From: Cristatella mucedo
Lineage: Eukaryota; Bryozoa; Phylactolaemata; Cristatellidae
Length of the DNA stretch: 64,000 nt
Reading direction: 5' to 3'
Assembly (NCBI GenBank): GCA_009760855.2
Contig: WPIO01000023.1
Coordinates: 320,001-384,000 of the forward strand
Position 1 is the stretch's first letter, and every line of letters begins with the position of its first letter. The position numbers and the translations under genes are program-made. The notes under the pieces were generated by a model that saw nothing but the letters and a program-made list of their open reading frames with translations, was not told where the DNA came from and searched no databases. This document shows positions 44,631-54,768 of this stretch, in pieces.

Positions 44631-45704
44631 GCGTGTAAACAGACATTAAAAACAGCCCAGCAGTTTATACGCATTGCCAATATTATATGCTGAATGCGAA
44701 GTTTACGGCCAGTCTGGTGCACACACGTTCTACCACACAGATTGAAGCGTACTTCGCCAAAAATCGCAGAACATACCTCACACTAAATCCGTGAGTACTA
44801 TGTTCTATCGCTGTTTGGGTTTCTCAAAGCAAAGGCTATTTGTCTTTCCTTTCCGTCTGAAAATTTGTGAGACAAAATGCCACCGATGCCACAAGCTGTT
44901 ACAGCGTGTGCAACCACTATCAGCACGTTTGCTTTGTATGGTGATAAATCCAAATCAGTAAAGAAACGGTTGTTTTTATGTTGCTTAAAGACTATTTTGC
45001 AGTCAGCTGTCCTTGCCATTCGTCTTTTTTGCTGTGTATGCTTTAGCTGCAGAACGCACGCCACAGGTAAGCACTTGCGATAGTACTGCATTGGTCCCAA
45101 AAAAGGACCTTAGCTCACTACCACTCGCGGTGTAAATGCCGCTTTAATAGCTGTGACTTCATTAATTGTGGGGTATAAACTGTTTTTGTATTTTGGGTGA
45201 CCCGGATAAATAATAGACTACTTCAAAAAAGATACACCATATCACGAAGGAGCCTCAAGTCGCTGGCACGGAGCTTCTGCGATACATCTTCAAAATTGTT
45301 CATGTTTGAGACCCTATCTGCAACCTTCATACATATTTCGTCTTGATAACATAGAACGACTGTTCGTCCAGTCCGTACCAGCTCCATAGAATTGTGGTGG
45401 ATTGTTGGTGCGGAGGTGACTCCAAATAGAAGGAGTTGCTTTTAGCAGAGTCCTGTGTGCTTAGTTTTGGCAGCACGCCATTAAGGTTTTTTATTTAACT
45501 ACTTATGGGAAAAGGTTCTTGACAGCTCAAAGTTGGTGAGCAATGCATCGTCGTTTATTTTTTGTTGCAAGCCTTCAATGGACAGGATTGGATATTGCCC
45601 ACAATTAAATAAGAGATGTAACATGGTAACATGGCATTGAAATCGCCGCATAGTGTGCAGTTCTCTCGCGTCTAATGACCGGTACAAAAGATGTCACCGA
45701 CTCA

Positions 45705-45865
45705 GTCGGGTGGTGAGCCGTGATGACACACTAGGTAAGGCGGTTGCTTTTCAAGGTTCGTTTCCTGCCGTGGGCGATCCTATATTGCTTCTGCAAGGAG
45801 TGGTGATAGCTGTAAAGGCTCCTCTATCGTCATCCAAAAGAGGCTGTTGAATCAGCTAGCATTTT
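45705..45865 (+). repeat. SINE1 copy with tRNA-like head
   Basis: GGTGAGCCGTGATGACACAC and GTAAGGCGGTTGCTTTTCAA (head), CAAGGTTCGTTTCCTGC (B-box region), GAGTGGTGATAGCTGTAAAG and the end GAGGCTGTTGAATCAGCTAG. Inserted in the Gypsy remnant. Confidence 0.75.
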
Positions 45866-46959
45866 CTTGTCAATTCTTCATATGAAAACATTATTCTCGA
45901 GCTATTCGAGCACCTTCAAACAAAAATTTTGAATTGCAAATGGCACGACTCTATGTTTAAAATGCTGTGGCTTTGGTACAGGGTTGTACCTGGCGGCGAC
46001 ACGTTAGTCTGCCTTTGTTGGGCTGTTCTAGGAAGTAGGGGTGGGGCTAGCAGACCGTGCAGAAACTGGAAGATGGAACGTAGATGCAAGAAGACCGTAA
46101 GTGCTGCGAGTGTAAGGTGGATGCACAGTTGCTGAAGCCCGCTACGGTGTCTGCATGGTGATTTTGAATCGTGTCATTATTGCATTGGTACACTGCCTGG
46201 CTTTGGATACAGGGCAGCAATCAATCCAGTGAACTTACCAAGAGAGCTGCTGAACAGTTCTAAATAGTTTGCAAGAGGAGCCGATACGTCATTCTTGAGT
46301 GATATCTGCTGAGATGTGTTTACTGACATGATTTCGAGGCTTAACACTTGTCGCTCTCTGCCAGTCAGCTCTCTGGCCATCAGTGGGACATCTTTCTCTC
46401 TAATTATGAAGAGGAAAAGGCATCTCGCGGTTAGCACATGTCAAAAGATAGGCCATATTGTTCCTAGAAGACACACCCATATGGCGGTAGAACAACTAAC
46501 GTTGCTCCAGAAGCAAACGAGAGCACTGTTGGGTGCTTACGCTTGATGTTAGAGTTGAGATGCTCAACCCGTGTCCAACTCTATGGACATATCGTGTCGC
46601 TCAATGTCAGCAGGAAAAAGTAAGCCGGTGTTGCTTGGCCTTTGAAGTTTGTGGATAAGTTTCACTTGATTATATGGCGAGTCTCGTTATCAAACGAAGT
46701 CGGCGTTCGGCCTCTCGTTGGCCATTGGCGTGACTCCTGGTGTTTCGCTTAGTACGTACACGCTTTTGCTGTTGACCGTGCTGAGGAGGTGTAGGCAACC
46801 ACTTTCATACGGCAGGCCTTTTGAATATTGCCGCTCTTTTTGGTATTTAAGTTCACACTTCACTGATGCCAACAGTCTCTCTGATATTGATCTCGAGCTC
46901 ACGAGGCACGGGACGTTCAGGGGAACATTACCAGAGTGACTGCATGACGAAAAGCATAA

Positions 46960-47934
46960 AGCCACCCTTACTGAACAAGCTGGGACGGATTACGCATCGC
47001 AGCTAGGTCCGTGTATCAATCACTTTCTAGTAGCATTGCTCTTGAAATAGGCCAAAGCTGCATTTAACCGCGATTGCCCTTAGTTTGGACATTTAGCCAC
47101 GCCCAGACTCACCCGGCTGCTTACGCCGACACTCGATTTTGTAGACTTTTTAGGCTTCTGCGATTTCCAGCGACGCTGGTGATGAAAGTTGTCAAGATTT
47201 TCGACATACAATGGGCAAGAAATAATGCTCTTATGCACTAACAACTCGGACAATTGATGGCATGTATCAACGATTGGACTATTAACTAAGAATGCAGGCA
47301 ACGGCCTTGAATGGCGAGCATCAAAAAAGCGTGTGCTAAATTAAGCAGGGCGCATAACTTGGAAACAATGTCCGAAAGACAGCTGGTAAGAAGGCTCTCG
47401 AGGGGAAATCTGCCTGCACACACAGCACCTTAGTTAGAAATACCCACGAATCAAAATACCCACGAATCAACTTAGTTCCCATACTCTGCCTAGGAGACAG
47501 TGAAAGCTGGAGATTTCAAATGCACCCTTGTATGCTGTTATCAATGGCTCAGACGTTAGCCTGTGTGATTTCATCTTTGCATGTGCACTAGAAATGGTTT
47601 CGCTGTTAAGAGCTAGGTGCAAAAATTTGACTAAGTAGGACCTGGATAGGCAAACTGGTAGTCATATACTGCGTGTGCTGGCAAGCTAAAAGCATTGCTA
47701 GTCGGTATGCTAAACAGAATTTCTGATTTTCCGAGCTGGAATGCAATCTCCAAAGAGCGCCGAGCTTCGCCTCACGGCTCTAGCGGTCAGCATGGCGGTC
47801 TTATATGGAGCTGACCCCGTAGGTCCGAACTAAACTGGACAGGATTATGGGTATTATTAGGTAGTATTACCATGTAGCTCACTTCGACGCAGATGTATTA
47901 TTCGATGCATACAAATTAGCAGCTTATGAAGACC
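46960..47934. other. Unassigned, possibly the Gag-side part of the Gypsy remnant
   Basis: A 73-codon minus-strand frame (47080-47301) is rich in Lys and Arg (KSQKPKKSTK) and lies on the 5' side of the protease fragment. It could be Gag remnant, but no zinc knuckle is intact. Confidence 0.25.
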
Positions 47935-47942
47935 ATCTAAGG

Positions 47943-48132
47943 CAGTGGTTCTCAACCTCCCTTATGCCGAGACCCTTTAATACAGTTCCTCATGTTGAGG
48001 TGACCCCAACCGTAGAATTTTTACATGCAAAATGTGGAAATGCGTGTTTTTCGATGGTCTTAGGCAACTCACGTGAAAGGTTCGTTCAACCCCCCCCACA
48101 AGAGGTCGCGACCCACAGGTTGAGAACCGCCG
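47943..48132. mobile_element. SPIN-like hAT non-autonomous element with 8-bp TSD
   Basis: 190 bp bounded by inverted termini CAGTGGTTCTCAACCT and its near-complement AGGTTGAGAACCGCCG, with 8-bp direct repeats ATCTAAGG at 47935-47942 and 48133-48140. Subterminal GAGGTCGCGACCCACAGG, internal TTTAATACAGTTCCTCATG and CGATGGTCTTAGG match what I remember of the SPIN family of hAT elements. There is no transposase, as in most SPIN copies. Confidence 0.9.
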
Positions 48133-48144
48133 ATCTAAGGTAAA

Positions 48145-48530
48145 GGATCATAATAATAATAACAATAGATCGGTTGACAGGGCGGCACCGAGAGAACTGG
48201 GTATGCAATTAGGGTAACAGTAACTTTCGCTTAGCCGATCAGAATCGTAATTTGGCTTTGTAAGACAGACCTCAATCGAGCGGGCATAAACATTTTTGCG
48301 AAATGTTTGTTCACGATTCAGTCGTGTAACCCTGAACCACATTTCTGCTGCTACTAAGCATATCCACGCGGTGACCCAGTGCATGTCGCATCGAACAATG
48401 TAATGCTCGATGATGTGGCGTATATTGCCACTAATAATTCTGTCGTGCTTTCTTGACAGCATCCATAAAGTGCCTAGAAGAGATCCAGTTCTCTGAGAGT
48501 GCTAGAACAATGCATTCTTGTTATAATTAA
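48145..48530. mobile_element. LINE-A 3' fragments
   Basis: The plus-strand end CATAAAGTGCCTAGAAGAGA, CAGTTCTCTGAGAGTGC and a decayed ATT tail at 48465-48530 are clear. Upstream CTGCTACTAAGCATATCCAC matches the 3' UTR. The left 48145-48230 (AATAATAATAACAATAG, CACCGAGAGAACTGGG) may be a second tail in the opposite direction. Confidence 0.55.
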
Positions 48531-48790
48531 ATTTTGGCCTTCCGAAAATAGCCAATAGCACTGCCATACAGTCTACATAGTGAACATATTCACCAATTTC
48601 TTCTCGACTCTTTGCATTTGACCTCATGCGATGGCTCCGGTAGCTGTTAAGGAGACGTCAGTTAACCAGGCACAAAAGCTTTAGGTACCCAGTCGTCCCG
48701 AACGTCAATCCAGAGCTGAAGTCCTCTGCCGAAGAGTACACATTACCCAGTAATTCTCTGACGTTGCTCTCACCTATCGGTAGGTAATAT

Positions 48791-50116
48791 TGTAACGCCG
48801 AAGGCTCGGCGGGGTAAGCTTGACCTGCCGCTTACCTAGCGGCGTAGCCTATCGCCTAATGCCGTTCGGTGCGCGCCTCCGCGCAATAAGCTGGCCGCCA
48901 CGAAACGAGCGTTTCTGGCGCTGACCTGCTTACCGTTACTAAAGGGGGTCGTGAGTCCGCGGCGTGAATTGGAAAGCGAGACACACAAATTGGGGATTTT
49001 ACTGAGCTTTATTCGCAAGCGCACAAAGTCGCTGCGCGTCTAGTTCAGCTTTATCTCCACACTCCTCGCACGTTCAACACTCTTGCGGAGGGAATACTCC
49101 TCTACACTAAGCGCGACCCGGACCCTAAACCCTAACCGGTGAACTAGGAATCCGTTCCCACCTGTGCCGAGGGAATACCCCAAACACGCCAACTAAAACA
49201 CTCGAGCGGAGGGAGTACTTCTCCACACTGAAGTGCGAACCGGAGTCTAAACCCTACCCGGTGAACTAGAACTCGGTTTCCACCAGTGCGACCGGAATAC
49301 TCCACACACGCCAACTCAAGCACTCCTGCGGAGGAAATACTTCTCCACACTGAAGCGCGACCCGGAGCCTAAACCCTACCCGGTGAACTAGAGCTCCACA
49401 CACGCCAACTACGCCTAGCTCGCGCCGGCAAATCCCTATGCCGAGACCACGTGCTAGCGCGCACACACACGACACAAAAGAAACACAAAACACGAAAGAA
49501 CACACAAAATGCCAGCTCGGGCGCGATACGACCGTGTTCGGTGGGGTTCCACCGAATCCACCTAGAGCTGTCTCGTCCTGTTCCGTCCATCGTCGGCGGA
49601 CAGCCCGCCCTCCCTCGCTTTTTAGAGAAACGAGTGCCCGACGGCGTCGAGGCGCAGAGCCGGACCAAAGACCAAAAGACACGAGGCCAAGAGCGAGCGT
49701 CGCTCGACTATTAAATACCTAGCTGGAACAATGGGCAAGAGCTTAGTGGTATTGGGCCCGGACACCTTGGCCCATTACAGAAAGGAATTACTACCGTCCC
49801 CAGGCCACTGGAAGGGTACCTCCGTCCAGCTTGAATGGCGAATGGGTTCCAGAAGATTCTTTCTTGGAAAGAGGGAAGGCGGGGGTTGACAGGCCAGCCA
49901 ACATCTATCAGCAGCTTCCGCGAGTATCGGACCAATTCTAAAGGCCGAATCGCCGCCGCTCCGTCTCAGAGCTTCCTGGCCTGCTCCTAAGCGCTTCCTC
50001 TCTAACCGCACTGACGCTCCTCTCTGGCTCACTGCTCCAGGACAAAGGGGCTCTAGCCCGCCGCCGAACAGCTCTTGTTCGCGCTAAAATTCAGCGAAAG
50101 CCAGCAGGGCGCTACA
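48791..50116. mobile_element. Probable solo LTR (1326 bp) with internal tandem repeat
   Basis: The segment begins TGTAACGCC and ends GGCGCTACA, an inverted match of 8/9 with canonical TG...CA ends, and is flanked by ATAT at 48787-48790 and 50117-50120. This is the expected structure of an LTR with a 4-bp target duplication. No coding frame is convincing. It contains about three copies of a ~121-bp repeat. Its relation to the Gypsy body at 42-47 kb is unknown. Confidence 0.6.
49076..49412. repeat. ~121-bp tandem repeat, about 2.8 copies
   Basis: Units start near 49076, 49197 and 49318. Each has GCGGAGG(G/A)A(A/G)TACT(T/C)CTC, a CTAAACCCTA(A/C)CCGGTGAACT block and a closing ACACGCCAACT. Units differ by scattered substitutions, so they are not recent duplicates. 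Confidence 0.85.
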
Positions 50117-50212
50117 ATATGTCAACAGTGAGCATTTTCTTTGTAGACTTTGCACTAAACTTTGCCTTCAAATAAAAAAAATAGACTGGATATAGGTATC
50201 TAGATGTACACT

Positions 50213-50213
50213 G

Positions 50214-50249
<36 letters not shown>

Positions 50250-50284
50250 GCACGAACGCACGCACGCACACACACACACACACA
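50213..50284. repeat. (AC)n microsatellite
   Basis: About 70 bp of CA repeats with CG interruptions in the middle. Confidence 0.95.
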
Positions 50285-51005
50285 TTTATATATTCGCTAA
50301 AATCTGTGAAAAACCGATATATCGTGATTAGGCTGGCTGAGCTGAAAGTTTGCAGTTGGACTATCGTGGCGACGGTAGTTAGATTCGCTTCGGTCTCTTG
50401 TTATTGCTGAGTTTGACGAAGTTGCGTTAACGTCGAGTTTCTCAGCTCGATCCTTTTTGGCCCCCCCCCCGTTTCGTCTCACGCTGTTGTCTGCGACTGT
50501 TTCGCAGATATAAGGTAAGCTTTTTTTTTTTTAGAGAGAATCCCTTCCAATCAAAACAGAGAATGATGTTTTGTTCGAAAACGAATGTTGACTCATTAAC
50601 TTTATTTGCTCCACCATCTTTAAGAAAAAAGGGAAGAACGTTACAAACTTCTAGTTAAATATGAGCTTTCACTTAGTTCACTTTTTTACGTGTATCATTA
50701 TCCCGGACTTTGGTTTTTGTTTCAATGCACTTCTGATTTGCAACTGTTAGCCGTGCACACTTGCAGCAACCTTATATACAAATATATAGCTTTTTCAACT
50801 TTCCCTTGTATCTCGGCTAATGGTTGTCCCCTCTATGCGAATCGTAACTTATCAAACTTTTCATACATTCAATTAAATCTAAATTCAATTTTCAATTTCA
50901 ATTATGAATGCATTTTGTCATGGGAATTTATACATGCTTACTTTGCCGGCTCTCCTCCCATCGCCGGCTGGCGAACCAGCTAGGACTTCCGTTTACCGGA
51001 AGGAT

Positions 51006-51020
51006 TCACACACGCACGCG

Positions 51021-51077
<57 letters not shown>
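51006..51077. repeat. (CA)n microsatellite
   Basis: Nearly pure ACAC tract of about 60 bp, with a few ACGC at the left. Confidence 0.95.
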
Positions 51078-51078
<1 letters not shown>

Positions 51079-53314
51079 ATATACCTGTTTATATACTCTC
51101 TGCATATATACTTCATATAGGTATATGGAAGTACCTGAATATGTGCAGGTATATACGGTATATAAACCTGCTATCTGGATGAGGGGGCAGACTTTAATAA
51201 GTATTGTCAAACTAGACACTAAGAGCCCAAGTTCACCCGTTTGGCTATTTCGGCAACACTCATTACAGCAAATGATCGAGGCAAGTGATAGTGTACTTCT
51301 ATTGGGCTTAAAGTTATAATATGCTGTAGTATATCACGAAGTGCCGGCAGTGCAATGGTATAATTTCAGATGCAGAGCAGGAAGTGCAAAGTGAACAAGT
51401 GCGATCCTACATATCGCGACCCATGCATTCGGCTCATATGCGGCCCAGAGGCCAGCTAGCCATGACTACTGCTTCAGAAGCAGCCAACGAATGCCAACAG
51501 GATGGCAGCTTTGTCTGCCGAAGACTTACCACATAACGCACTAACATCAACATCTCTTCACCTTCAGAAATTCAAGGAAGCAAACAGCAGCATTGTTAGT
51601 ACAGCAGCACAGTATAACTCTTTCCTGGCTGCTAACAGGGGAGGTTGCAGGCAAAACATACAGGTTACTATTTTGCTACAAACAAGTGCCTAAGCACGTT
51701 GACATCACACCCCTTCCTTCTGCGGGTGGCACAGTGTCGACTGTCATGCAAAACATTCTGCAATCAGCAGGATTTGAATCAGAGTCATCGGAGTTTGGAA
51801 GCCGTGTCACCAACCATTTGGCCATCTCGTAGAGAGTAACTACAGCTACGGCAAGCGAAGAGTGAACAGCAAGAATCCAAGCTGGAGACTCGGCTGCCAA
51901 CATTGAACCAAATCGGCAAGGCACAGAAAAACCATGCCAGAGAGAGCACCGGCATCGGCCACGTACTTTGGGGAGCCAAATCGGTGCACAGAGCGGCGCA
52001 CACTCTGTTCCACACTGTGCCAAAAAACTATTTAGGCTGCAAAAAGTGCAGTCGGCTGCCCAAAAACATTCTGCAAGTGACCGGTATCAAAGGTAAGCGC
52101 ACACCAGCGTGGTGCTATCTCAGCAGTGCAGCAAAACACCGTCTTGACGATGCAATAGCCTTCACCACGAACGGATGGAGAAGGAGCCGACTTCCTGCTA
52201 CTGCAACCGAGACACTGCTGCATGTCATGACCCACTGCTGCATGTCGTGACAACCAAGTGGCTAAAGTAAACACACACAGTAAACCAAGACTCCACATGA
52301 CATTCAATCACTAGTTAAGGCTAATGCTAATCTAATCTAATGCATTTTATAGGTTACATTTAAATGAGGGTTCAGTAACCTACACAATCCGTCAGCCGGC
52401 CGGTTATATCCAGGTGATCTCCAGGCAGCACTTCCTGTTATGGGTGAAAGTCACCAAGGAAGTTGAAGCTTCTTAAAACTAAATTGCTGGTTTCACCGTG
52501 TTCTCGCGATTCCTAGAAGCTCGTTCCAGAGCTTCTGTCGCCTCGGTCGGCAGGCTGGCAAGGTCGCAACGGCCAAAGCCTGCCAGCAAGGCTGGATAGG
52601 GTTTCTAGAGCCAGGCAGACATGTGCACCAGTGCACGGAGAGGGAGGACTCGGCATACTTCTTTCCATACCCTTCGAGGCCGATTTCTCAGCAGTCAGTG
52701 TTCGTCTTGTTTGGTCTGCTTCTGGCAGTGCAGGCTGCTGTGCTGTTACTGTACTGCTGCTTTGCGCCGATGCTGCTGTAATGATGCAGCAGCACCTGGC
52801 GGCAACTACAAGCCACGGTCAAAGTTCAGCAAATCCGGATTTCCAGGCTCACCAACTTCCAGCAAAAACCATAGTCGAGAGCCAAGCACAACACAGCACA
52901 CAACAAGGAAAAATGTGCACTTCAGCAATAGCAAGTCGCAGCTGAAGCAGCTCACCGACTTCCCTGGCATCCACCTCTAGCTAGGCAATGCTTAAAAAAT
53001 CCTAAATGGGGTAGGAATAGCTGGGACTCATTGGAGGTCGGTTGGCTTACCAAGTAGCCAGAGCTTACAAAACCTTTGAGTGACCCTGTCTCGGCTAATT
53101 TGGCTAGCTATTCCAACTGGTGGTGGTGGTGGCCCGGTGGTAGGGGTGAGGTTACTCAAACATGAAAAAGAAATGCTACATTAACTTTGCCCATCAGCAG
53201 AGGATTATGGCAGTGCTGCCGGAGATTTGCTTAGCAGTGCCTCCAGTGCCAACTCCATAAAGGATGGGTCAGCGCACAACCGACAGACTGGCGACTGCAA
53301 TCTGCTCTCTCCTT

Positions 53315-53324
<10 letters not shown>

Positions 53325-53364
<40 letters not shown>
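53325..53364. repeat. (CT)n microsatellite
   Basis: Pure CT run of about 40 bp. Confidence 0.95.
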
Positions 53365-54768
53365 AGCATGAGCAGATTGCAGGCAGGACCGACAGTGGCA
53401 GCCAGCCATGCCGGGCAGCTGGATGCCAGCCTCTAGATAGGAGTGCTGCCTTCAGGCACTGCTGCTGACGCCAAGCTATGGCTTGCTGATGTAATAGGCT
53501 AAAAATGCACCACTGATACCGGCTGAAAATAGACCGGTTCATTCTCCAGTCCTATATGGATGAACGTCACGACAGATTGGCATCACTTTGCTGCAGCATT
53601 AGCAGCCAGCCCGCGATGTGTACACCTCCCTGCATGTCACGCTACACAGAGTAGGGTGCAGCAAGAGGAAAGGGGAGCATTCGGCAGGGCTCTCGCTCTC
53701 TCTCTCCAAGCGGCCTAGGAGCAGCACACGAAGTCATGCATGAGTTGCGATAGGGTAGACTGTTCGATCACACTTGAAGGGAGCCGGAGGGAAGGCATGG
53801 GAGGGGGCATCCAGCACCGAGGCAAAGGCAATGCACGAGGCCGGCAGCTAAACGAATGAGACATAGCAATCTAGCAGTATAAGACTGGGGCTTCGTGCAA
53901 GGCGCATGTGCGAGCAAGCGACGTTAGCGCAGCAGCCGACTACTCTTTGATTCGACGAATGGCCATCGTGAGGTCTCGGGTCTTTGCAGTATGCCCTTGT
54001 CAGAGATGGTAGTGGGAATGAGCTTATTTCGACCGAAGGTAACCAAGTGGCCCACCGAGGCAGGTCAAGGCATACAGCCAGAAAGGGTTACTGCTGGGAT
54101 ATCATCAGCTCGAACTGCCAGAAGTTGCACAAACATCGTAGGTCAAGAAGCGCCACGACACACTTTTTTCTTCTTTTGTTTACACCACGGCAGCTTATTG
54201 AAGAGGACAGAAAGAGTAGTGAGATCCAGCGAGGCAACTGTAGCTAAGAAAATCCAGTCAGCCAAAGGGGCCGCAATGCTGCAAGCTTTCACAAGCATGA
54301 TTATCAGAGCAAGGTAAACTAGAGCCCGACCAGACACTTCCACGACATTGCAAGGGCAACGTGGTCACACAATGCAACATTATGCAACTGCTGGATGAGA
54401 GAATGTGCAAACACGAGTGGTAGCCGGCATGACCACAGCCCATCCATCGAAGGCTCTGATAATGCTTTAGAAAAGTCCCAGCGCTGGCAGACTCCAGCAT
54501 GAGCAGTGGTCGTGTACATCGGTTACGGTAGCTTGTATTTTTCATGCGCAAACGAGTGCTTGCAGTCGTAGACGCATACGATTAATAAAGAATGTGAGCG
54601 CACTAGGCTCCCAAATTTCGAAATTAAGACTAACGCTGGCCATGCAATATCTAAGCCAGCTGCCGGGCGCTGCCGCGGGAGGGGCTGGCTGCGGTGCGCT
54701 TGCCTGAAATTCAAGGGTCTCGCCTCGAGTCAACTAAGGTTGCTGCTGCCGGTGGCACGTGTGCCTTG

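Larger units (their letters stand above)
42120..46950 (-). mobile_element. Decayed Ty3/Gypsy LTR-retrotransposon body
   Basis: On the minus strand, protein fragments occur in the Gypsy order. First a protease-like IELDTG near 46570; then LELFSSSLGKFTGL near 46200-46260, before the RT. RT palm FGVTSAPTIHHNSMELV with CYQDEI (degenerate for YLDD) near 45340-45440 comes next, then RNase H GGILSHKFSDGKERQIAFAL near 44830-44900. Last are integrase LPHVIVKYNGPQF near 42400 and KGLAERFMKTVK near 42270. Stops and frameshifts separate all of them. A LINE-B (43.09-44.63 kb) and a SINE1 (45.7 kb) have inserted. The catalytic Asp pair of RT is lost, so it is inactive. Confidence 0.75.
50285..54768. other. 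3' side of FCHO; no gene supported
   Basis: About 4.5 kb without a recognisable exon. It contains a C-run at 50461-50470, a (CA)n tract at 51006-51077 and a (CT)n tract at 53325-53364. A possible plus-strand exon at about 51567-51640 (TCTTCACCTTCAG then KFKEANSSIVSTAAQYNSFL) is too weak to call. Confidence 0.35.

Noticed and set aside
49076-49412. CCCTAAACCCTAACC as a telomere or interstitial telomeric repeat
   Set aside because: It is one part of each ~121-bp unit inside the LTR-like element, not a run of telomeric repeats.
50204-51182. His/Thr repeat open frames
   Set aside because: Products of (AC)n microsatellites. No CRISPR array is present: the repeats are simple and have no spacers.
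52032-52307. Signal-peptide-like start (MWSLGLLCVFTLATWLS)
   Set aside because: The frame lacks a credible splice donor and any partner exon; a hydrophobic stretch alone is not enough.
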